DNA of 9,123 bases, taken from positions 1 to 9,123 of the forward strand of contig CAJPTS010000059.1 in the NCBI GenBank assembly GCA_905373625.1. Direction: 5' to 3'. This DNA comes from Bacteroidia bacterium. Lineage in GTDB: Bacteria; Bacteroidota; Bacteroidia; Bacteroidales; CAJPTX01. Positions within the stretch are counted from its first letter, which is position 1; each line of letters begins with the position of its first letter. The notes under the pieces are model-generated. The model was not told the DNA's origin. It searched no databases and worked only from the letters and a program-made list of their open reading frames with translations. Position numbers and translations under genes: made by a program. Shown piece after piece: positions 1 through 9,000 of this stretch.

Positions 1-55
1 CACCACCTGCGGCTACTGTCTGTGAAAGTTGACCTGTGATAGTACCACCTTCACC
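1..55 (-). repeat. 55-bp block identical to 220-274 (repeat period 219 bp)
   Basis: Bases 1-55 and 220-274 are identical, which is exactly one B-repeat period of 219 bp. A second identical block of 20 bases occurs at 160-179 and 379-398, also 219 apart. Other stretches between these blocks differ by scattered substitutions, so identity is patchy. Confidence 0.93.
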
Positions 56-3000
56 AGGAACGTAAGTTAACGTGTAAGTCGTAGCATCAGCTTCAAAGAT
101 AGCCGTATAGGTCTTGCTCTCTGTTACGTTGGTTTCCTTACGTGTAGCTTCGGTCTTTTCATCATCCCATTTCACGAAATGATAACCAGTATTCGGAACT
201 GCTGTTACCTCAGTACCATCACCACCTGCGGCTACTGTCTGTGAAAGTTGACCTGTGATAGTACCACCTTCACCTGCTACGTAAGTTAAAGTATAAGTCG
301 TAGGATTAGCTTCAAAGAGCGCCTTATAGGTCTTGCTCTCGGTTACGTTGGTTTCGGTACGTTTCGCCTCGGTCTTCTCATCATCCCATTTCACGAAACG
401 ATAACCAGCGTCCGCAACAGCTTCTACTTCTGTACCCGAGCCACCTTCTGCAATCGTCTGCGTAGCTTCGCCAGAGATAGTACCACCTTCGCCTGCTACG
501 TAAGTTATCGTGTACTTAGGCAACTCTTCAAATGTAGCTGTGAAGGTCTTATCTGCAGTTACATTAAGATCTGTACGCTTAGCTTCTGTCTTGCCATCGC
601 TCCACTTCTTAAACCTATAACCAGCATCGGCAACTGCCTCTACCTCTTTGCCACTTTCTCCGGACTTAACCACCTGCTTAGCAGTACCCTTAATTTTACC
701 ACCATTTTCAGCTTTATAAGTCAGAACAAATTTAACACGAGTAAATGTAGCCTTGTAGGTCTTATCTTCAGCACCCACAACGTCCTCTCTGTAAGGATCA
801 GTGCTATTATTATCCTCCCACTTGTTAAACACAGAGTACTCGTTTGGTACAGCGGTTACACCTGAAGTCTTTTCGCCTTGTTTTACAACTTGGTATGCAA
901 GACCGTTAATCGAACCATTTTCATCAGCAATGTACTGGATTACGTGAGTATTCGTCAGTACAGGCTTGAAGTACGCAGTCACATTAATATCTTTATCATC
1001 TTGACGCTCAGCCGCAAGAAGATCATCTGACCATCTGTCAAATGCATACCCCGCATCTGCAACTGCCTTTACCTTAGCCCCCTTCGTACCAATAGGTGTA
1101 GTGAGCTGTAGTTCTTTTGCAGCTGCTTCACTTTCCTTCTGAACCTTACCATTCTCAGCAGCGTAGTAACGCAATACTGCATTTACAGGAGTTTCGTAAG
1201 CAACTTTTATATTATCGATCACCAAGTAGTTGTTTGCACCGTCTCCTGCAGGATCAAATGCCCAACGGAAACGCAAAACCTTGTTCGAACCTAGCTTAGC
1301 AGCATCGAGAGTAAAGGTTTCATACTTCGCTCCACCCGTCTTCTGATCTATGTCAATAGCTTTCGTCCAGTTATTGTCTTCGAAACAATATTCTAGCTTA
1401 GCAACAGAATGGTCATTACCTTGTACATAGCGCTCAAAGCTTATTATCACCTTAGCGTCTACTGCGTGTCCATCGATAGATAACCATGGCGATGCAGCCC
1501 ACATTAAAGGATAATTCGGTACGGGAGACTCTAGCGGTGCAGCCAATGACAAGCATCTACCCTTCAATGTGCGATTTACACTGCTCTTGGGAATTATTTG
1601 CCAACCTTCACCCGTCGTATGTCTGTTACGATTCCAAGTATTCAGATCGAAATCTTCTGCATCGAAATCTTCAGCCCAAGTGAGGAGGTTTGGTTTAGCA
1701 AAACGTGCCGTAATGGTCTGATCTGCCAAAATCTTAGTGTCGGTACGCGTCAACTCTGTCTTGCCATCAGACCAACCTACGAAGTAATAACCAGGCTGTG
1801 CTTGTACTGTTACTGCCGTACCGTCTTCACCAGGTACAACTTCCTGTTCTGCGACAGAACCACTAGCAACTGCACCACCTTCAGTTGTTTCGTATTTCAG
1901 CTTGTACTTAAACGTTTCAAAAATAGCCTTTGCGGTGACATTGGCATTTACAGCTTTATCCTGACGTGCAGCGACGTTAGAATGATTATCGTCCCATTCT
2001 TTGAAACGATACTTGAGGTCTTTAGATACTGCCACAACAGTAGAACCGTCTTTACCCTTAGCGACATTCTGAGTAGTAACTCCTTGTAAGATACCGTGCT
2101 CATCAGCTGTGTACGTGAGCGTAATTTCTTCTTTCAAAAGTTTCAACTCTACCGTTTGATCAGCGTCTTCCACTTCAAATTCTTTGGTGTCAGACGTGTA
2201 TCCAGCCTTTGTAGCAATTACTTTGTACTTTTCGGGCAATAAGTAGTTTTCAGACTTACCGTCGGCACTCGTCTTAAGTTTCAGCGTGCCAAGTGTTAAT
2301 TCTGCATCTTGTAACGCAGCATCATTTTCATCCTTAACTACGAAGGTAACTTTCTTCGCTTTTACAGCAGCTTTTACGGTCAATGTACCCTTTGTACGTG
2401 TTACAGTATAGTTACCAAATTCATACGGATTTGTACCCTTTACAGGAACGATGTCATATGTACCAACCGCGAGCGGGAAGGTAGCGACAGTGGTAGTACC
2501 CGTGTTGCATACATTGTATGTATCATCAAATTGCCATTCGGTATTCGGATATACCAATGTTTGATATTCAAACTCTAATTCTGGCAGCTCTTCACCCACT
2601 TCCATCTCGGCATCCTTAACCTTGATAGTGATTGCAACACGCTCTACTTTAACTTCGCGTTCTTTGTCAGCTGCAGGCTTGAAGATTGCATTACCTTCCT
2701 GTTTTGCAAAGATCTTAGTTGTACCGATACCGACAGTCACCAACTTACCATTGCCATCTACTACAGCCACATCTGGGTTGGCGCTTACGTAAGTAACTGG
2801 AAGTTTAGACGAAGCCGTAGCATCAAGCTGCTGATCTGCTGCGCCGTAGTTGCAAGTAATCGTCTCGATAGCCCAAGTAATTTCTTGTGTCATGGAGATA
2901 CGAACGGTGTAGAATTTCACATCGCGCAAATTCTCTGCCACAACCTTAAATGTAACAGGCGATGTTAAATCTACCGTGATATCCGTGTTCACTGCAACCT

Positions 3001-6000
3001 CTTCTTCGCCTTTGTACAGCTTAGCTTTTTCGGAAATGCCTGTAATTTGTAATACCACCTTCGTAGGATCTAAAACACTTGTTGCAGACTCATTTTGAGC
3101 CTCAAGTTCGATTAACGAAGCGAGCGGAGAACTCTTCGTGATATCATCCTTTAAGCCAGGATTCTTGTCTTTCTTCATCGTGAGCCCAAGCATGTCACAC
3201 GCTTCAGATTTATCATTCACAAGCTTAATGGTAACATTTTCCGTCACGGTCTTACCCAACATTTCGAGCTTCAGCGTAAACGGTAATGAGTGTTCTGCAG
3301 CACTGAAATCTAGTGGCGTAGCATCAGTTACAGTTGTATTGCCTTGCTTAACTTCCACACCCTTCCAATCCGATTCGAATTTCACTTTCACGTTGTTAAA
3401 CGTACTGAAAGTCGAAGGCATGGTTGCCGTGATGTTTTCGCCCTCTATCTGAACGGGGATAGACTGACCCACTACCTCTACACTCGAATAAGTCTTAGGT
3501 ACGAATGGCTTCCAAATACTCTCATCTTTGCGGAAGCCCGTAATCGTAGCTGTAGCCTCATCTCCATAAGAGGTTAGGCGACCTTTACCTTCAGTAAATA
3601 TCAGCTCAGCTAAGCATTCTTCGGGAACTTTTCGGTCTGTACCTGTACGAACACTCTTCGACATATTCGCCTTGATCTCGTTAGCCGTGCGAACCTTCTT
3701 CCACATACGGAACATTAAGTTCTCACCCTTTAAACCAATGTTCATATTCACAGCACCGAATGCAAAACCGTCATCAGCATTCATCTTCCTCATGGGCAGT
3801 TCCACACCGTCCACATAAGCATGTACTGTACTCTTCTTCGCAGCCTGCGATACTGTAGCTGCAAGATGATGCCATGAACCTGGCGCAATAGCAGACTTTT
3901 CACTAACGAAACCACACTCACCCGCGAAGACTACCAGTGCATTAGCAGGCACTGCCGCGTTACCAACAAACAAGCCCATGTAAACGCTACCTTCGCCGCA
4001 GTCTACCAAGCCTGTGGTATGTGGCATGTTGATATTCCACCATCCCTCTAGGGTTATTTCATTTTCAACTCCCGTAACTGGAGAGAGTTTTAAGAAATCA
4101 CCTTTTTTTGCTTCGAATGCTAAACTGTAGAGATCATTGCCGATTTCTGGCAGCTTGATGAAATTCATATGAGCCTCATTGTCATAACTGTCAGCGTCTT
4201 CCTTAAGCAGCTTAACTAAGATGGAGTGCTTACCTTCTGCAGAGAAATCTGCTGTGTAATCAGGGATTTGTACAGTAACTGTTTTAGTAGGAGCAAGCTC
4301 AGAGTCAAACGTGATTGTTTTTTCAACCTCAGCGGTTTCATCAGCTTTAACAGAGACTTTTACTTCCTTAACAGGTTTGAGACCATTGTTAATCAGCGTA
4401 ATCTGTACAGGAGTCTTATCGGTTAAGTTGCCACGCCCAGAAGCGATGTTCGGTATTCCGACAATACCCATTTCATATTCGAATGGGCTAGCCCCCTCTT
4501 TAATATCCGCAGTGAAGTCAATAGCGTGTCCCCACTCGATGTCTTTCGCCTGCTTGAAGAGAGCGTAATTAGCGTCATTAGCAAGCAAAATACGCATGCG
4601 GTGTTTACCAGCTTTTACTGTTGTCTGACCAGCGAAGTTTACTTCAAGTGTATACTCATCCTTTCCTTCCGCGATATCCACTTTGTAGAGTTCAGGAGCT
4701 GCTTCGTTCAATTCGTTGTTGTCATCTTGATCAATGAAAAGACGAATAGCCGCCTTATTAGCTTGTAGAGCCGTTGGCTTAGCACTGAGAGTGAACTTGA
4801 AGTGGTTAACAGAAGTGGTATAGAAAGGAATCTCTGTTTGAGTACGATAATCTACATACTTTGTACCTACCAATGAATGAGCCTTCTGTTCGTTGAGTTG
4901 CTCAAACTTAATGAGAGAGAGAGCAAGTGGTTCCGCAATCTTACCACCACCATTCCAAACTTTGTCACGAATGATAGAGAGTGTACGTCTGTTATTAGCC
5001 ACCTGACCGTCTCGGTCTAGTACAACCTTCACATCGGCGCGCATAGGTTCTTTAACGTTGATTTCGTTAGGAACCACAAATTCGGTATCAGCGCTAGCTT
5101 TCAGTTCTGGTATTAAGAGCTTAGCCGTTACACCGTCATTTACATTGACATAAACAGGTACATTGGTTAACACTATCGGCAGCAAGTTCTTAACCGTGAG
5201 TTTCAGCTTCTTGTGCGTTTCATCAGAGCCGTCAGTTTCTTCCAGCTTAGCGAGCTCCCATTTGTCTGGCAACACAATCTCGCTCAGTTGCGCTTCCCAA
5301 CCAACACCACCGACTTCGCCATCAGGATCGCCTTGGAAGAAGAAGGTTAGACCACCATTAAATGCATGTGATACGTAACTGATCTCCTTCGAGCTTTTTC
5401 CAGTGATAATGAAATCAGCTTTATCAGACGTTACACGCAAGTTCGCAGGCACCTCACCCGTATAAACGAAGATGGTATCGCGCTCGTGCAAGTCATACTT
5501 GTTGAACCTTACTTGTACTGTTGCGTTGGGGTTGGTAGGCAATACTTGGAGTACCGCATTTTCATTTTTCTTGTAATCCCCTAACTCTCCTTGTCCGTCA
5601 GTAAACCCGATATTACCTTTAATTCTCGTAGATACATGAGGCGGTATAGGGAATACCATACCAAAGAACTCTACATAGCGTACTTCGGGCATTGCAAGCA
5701 CATTCCCCATATTGTACACCTCGAAGTTCTTGGAGTTGTTCTTTATATTTTGGTCACCTTCCACATCGGCAGTAACCACAACTTTGAATTTGTGCGCCTT
5801 GTCGCTAGCAAAATTGTGATTGATGCTAAACAATCTGTCTTCGAATGGCTTCAATGTAGGCACCACGGTGGAGTAAATAACCTTGTCATCAACTTGAACC
5901 GAGACGGGCACATTAGATAATTCGTTCGATGTATAGTTCAGCAGTTTGAAAGTGATGGTTTCATCTTGCATTTGCTCTTTAGTCTCGATGGCAGGATCAT

Positions 6001-9000
6001 TAACCCATGCAATTCCCGCATCCTTCTTGTCATCTGTCTGATACAGACGATAGTAAGCCAAAATACACAGGTCGCGATCATTAGCTAAGGCAACTTGGAA
6101 ATCGAGCGAAACGGTAGAGCCCGCCTTATCGGTCAGGTCATAAGTAACGTAGTGTTCGCCCCCATCGCCAACAAGCTGATTACGTCCGAGAACATCAGGT
6201 TTTTCAACACCGTCTACCAACAGACGCAGAAGCGCACCTTTCTCTCTAGCGCTCTGTGCCAGATAGTAAAAAGCAGAGAGCTGTAATTTTGTAGATGCCG
6301 CAACGGTGGGTAGCGTAACTTTACAACTCTTGATAGAACCTACATTGGCTTGCTGCTTAGTGAATGGCTCATTCCACTCAGGTGCTGGTTTGGATCCGCG
6401 CCATGCAATGAGATTCGAACCTATCGGTAAACCTAATCCTACGTTGGTCTCTTGTGTCAGGAAGGATAAGTTGGCGCCATGGCTTTCCTTGAGATACTTA
6501 AGTGGCGACCCCATAAATGACTCAAGATAAGGAAGAGACGTTATGGTAAGCGAAGCAGCGCCCCTAGCCAATACTCCTACACTGCGTGGTCCTTTTACAT
6601 CTTGTGCATTGATAGCACGTACGGCATATACATTGCGATCACCTGGCTTAACTGCTCCAGCTTCGAGTGTGTATTCTGTAGCCGCATTATCTGTAACCTT
6701 CAAGGATGTGTAAATACCTTTTTCTACGTCTGCACGCAAAATTTCATATTTCGCTGCACCGTCCACTGCCTCCCAATTCAGTTTCCATCCATCAGTAGCG
6801 CATTCAGCCTCTGTTAATTTTAGACCTTTTACTTGCCCCATAATGGTGAAGAAGCCCGACGTTTGTACAATCTGGTTGTTCGCATCAGACACACGGAGAA
6901 CAGCTTTAGCTGTAGCAGGTGTTTCAACAGGGATAGTAACAGAGTCACACAACGAAGCAGCAGCTTTCACTACTTTGTAGTTAGTGCCACCGTCTGTAGA
7001 GAGCTCTACTTTCAACTTAGCAGCGAGGTTCTCGGTGCGCAAGAAGATGTCGTCACCCTGCGCATAAACGTCACCTGCCATAGGCGATGTGATCGCTGGG
7101 CGTTTGTAATCCCAGTACCAAACCACTACGTAGTCTTGGTTGTCTTCTTGTTTTACATCTCCTTTAACGCTAATCGTATATTCGCCCGCAGCAGGAGTTT
7201 TAATAACCACTTGCTCGATGTTATCTACAGCATTTTTAGTTGTAGCTACCGCTGCAGCAGCAGGCTTTTTAGGATCGAGCGTGTAAGGCATATAGGTAGT
7301 GCTACCGTTAACCACGGTCAGGTCAAGGTCATTCACTAAAGGACATTCACCTGTTGCGTATTCTTTATTGCGCGCCACTGGGTCATTCCAGCAAAGCATC
7401 ACGCGGAGTTCTTTTACTCCTTCTGGCACCGTGATTTTTTGTTCTTTAGCGTCTGTCGCACCTTTTGCAATAGAATTAAAGGCATGCCAGTTATGCTCCA
7501 TAGCCGTAACAGCAGCGAGCGTGTTGAGAACCCCGAAACCGAACTGGTAGTCAGGACCAGGCGTTCCCGCGTCGTCTGCCGTGTTAGCAATCAAGGCCTT
7601 CAAATAATAGTTGAAAGGCAGTGCACCACCGTGGAGTTGTCCCCAGCGCTGTGTGAGTAGCGCTAAATGTCCAGCCGTGGTAGGACAGGACATAGAAGTA
7701 CCACTCATGCTCTCGTAAGACTGATTTGGCATTACAGAATATACAGACTCTCCTCTTGCCGCAATTATAGGCGCTAGACGCCCATCTTTGAAAGGTCCAA
7801 AGCTAGAGAAGTCAGTCATCTCACCCGCAGCTGTCAACGCGGCAACGGTAATGATATTCTTCGCGTAATTAGACATGTGACCATATGCCCAACCACATGC
7901 TCCTTGGTCATTTCCTGCAGAATAGCAGTGCGTGAGTGTAGGAATGTAATAAGCCAAGAGGTCAGTATTCTGATTGCCCATCATAGTGTAATTAAAGTAC
8001 TGAAGGGCTTTACAAAGGTTAGCTACGCGCAACCCGTAAGAGTTAGAAGTAATCGATATATTATACTTCTCTTGCGTTTCTAACATTTCTTGGGCAACCG
8101 ATTTTCCATTCGATTGCTTGTTAAAGTTCCACGTCCAGATTTCAGCTTCAGGAGCCATCCCACGAGCACGCTCATCAAGAAGCCCAGCCCCAAGGATAGA
8201 CCCCGTGGTGTGCATACCGTGCCCCCCCGAGCTAGCAATTGTAATTTCAAACTCTTGGCGGTGTACGCGGTTGCCATAGTCAACGTGGTCGCCCACATTG
8301 CCATCCCAGATACCAAGCCGAACGCCTTTTCCGGTGAGACCGCGTCCCCCGAGTTCGGGCAACTGACGCAGGTTCATAGCACCGCTCAGACGTGCACCAC
8401 GGTAGTTGTTGAGCTCCATCGGAGGCTCAGGCCAACGAATGGCAGACACGTAGTCAGATTCGGCGAGCGCGAGCAATTGCTCGCGTGTGGCTGTTACATG
8501 AGCCGTACGGAACAGATCTGAGGACAAGGAGAAGGTTACACCTCGTTTTCTCAGATCCGCCTTTATCAACTCAGGATCGATACCACTGAACCAAAGAAGA
8601 TCAACCTTAAGATTTTCTCCTTCTACAGCCCAATCTGGCTTCTCATCTTGGAGCAAGCTGTGTACTACCTTCCACTCTCCGCGGATGGGTACCACACTGC
8701 GCATGCCAGTTCCCACAAAGTCACCTGGACGACTACCAGGAGCAACTTTGGCATAGTAAGCATTCGAACCAAGATAATCTCCCAGTTCAACACCTTTTTG
8801 CTTTAGCGCTTCGTAGGCAATCTTGCCTGAAGCAAACTGCACTAGGACGTTGAGTTTCTCTCCTGAAGGATTCCCCAACTCCAAACTTGATGTTTTGTGT
8901 CCGCGCACCTTGGGGCGAACATTTGCTTCTAAGTAGACCTCTCGGTCGCCGAAGCGAACTGGATCTTGTGCATAGAGTAACACCCCCACACACAAGAACA

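Larger units (their letters stand above)
1..1183 (-). repeat. InlB-type B-repeats R3-R8, the last cut by the window edge (residues ~2615-3008)
   Basis: Six tandem in-frame copies: R3 1183-950 (78 codons), R4 949-734 (72), R5 733-518 (72), R6 517-299 (73), R7 298-80 (73), and R8 79-1 (partial). All share 'y..tY.a..gG.i.g...q.v..g..G..V.AV...Y.F.kW.d..te..R...v.......a.Fe'. R3 and R4 are the most diverged; R5-R7 share VEAVADAGYRF or close variants, and R6-R7 share FVKWDDEKTEA. R7 and R8 share TITGQLSQTVAAGG. Similarity rises toward the window edge, so more copies may follow beyond it. Repeats of this kind build extended surface stalks. Confidence 0.88.

Noticed and set aside
1..520. Regularly spaced repeats reminiscent of an array such as CRISPR
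   Set aside because: The period is 219 bp, identity is patchy, and every copy is in frame and encodes B-repeat landmarks. These are protein repeats.
1598..2089. 163-codon open frame on the plus strand
   Set aside because: It runs antisense to the B-repeat and jelly-roll coding sequence. Its translation is low-complexity, Cys/Ser/Phe-rich and shows no domain, while the minus-strand frame encodes clear modules. It is a shadow.
4103..4109. A7 run on the coding strand as a programmed frameshift site
   Set aside because: The LamG domain reads on without a break in the same frame on both sides, and no downstream stimulatory structure was evident.
6833..7339. 168-codon open frame on the plus strand
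   Set aside because: It lies antisense to the Ig-like module and KP-43-like sandwich. There is no convincing start context and no recognisable motif.
8080..8316. 78-codon minus-strand open frame overlapping the protease domain
   Set aside because: It is another frame of the same strand across the His motif and has no start signals. It matters only as the frame entered if one G of the G7 tract were lost.
8090..8521. 143-codon open frame on the plus strand
   Set aside because: It lies fully opposite the propeptide and the Asp/His motifs of the protease, whose minus-strand reading is unmistakable.
8787..8993. 68-codon minus-strand open frame near the gene start
   Set aside because: It overlaps the signal peptide and propeptide in another frame. 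It is Arg/Ser/Cys-rich with no domain or leader of its own.
8988..8993. Cys12 as a lipoprotein anchor
   Set aside because: The residue before it is Leu and the hydrophobic core continues past it, so there is no lipobox. A signal peptidase I site at A19|Q20 fits better.
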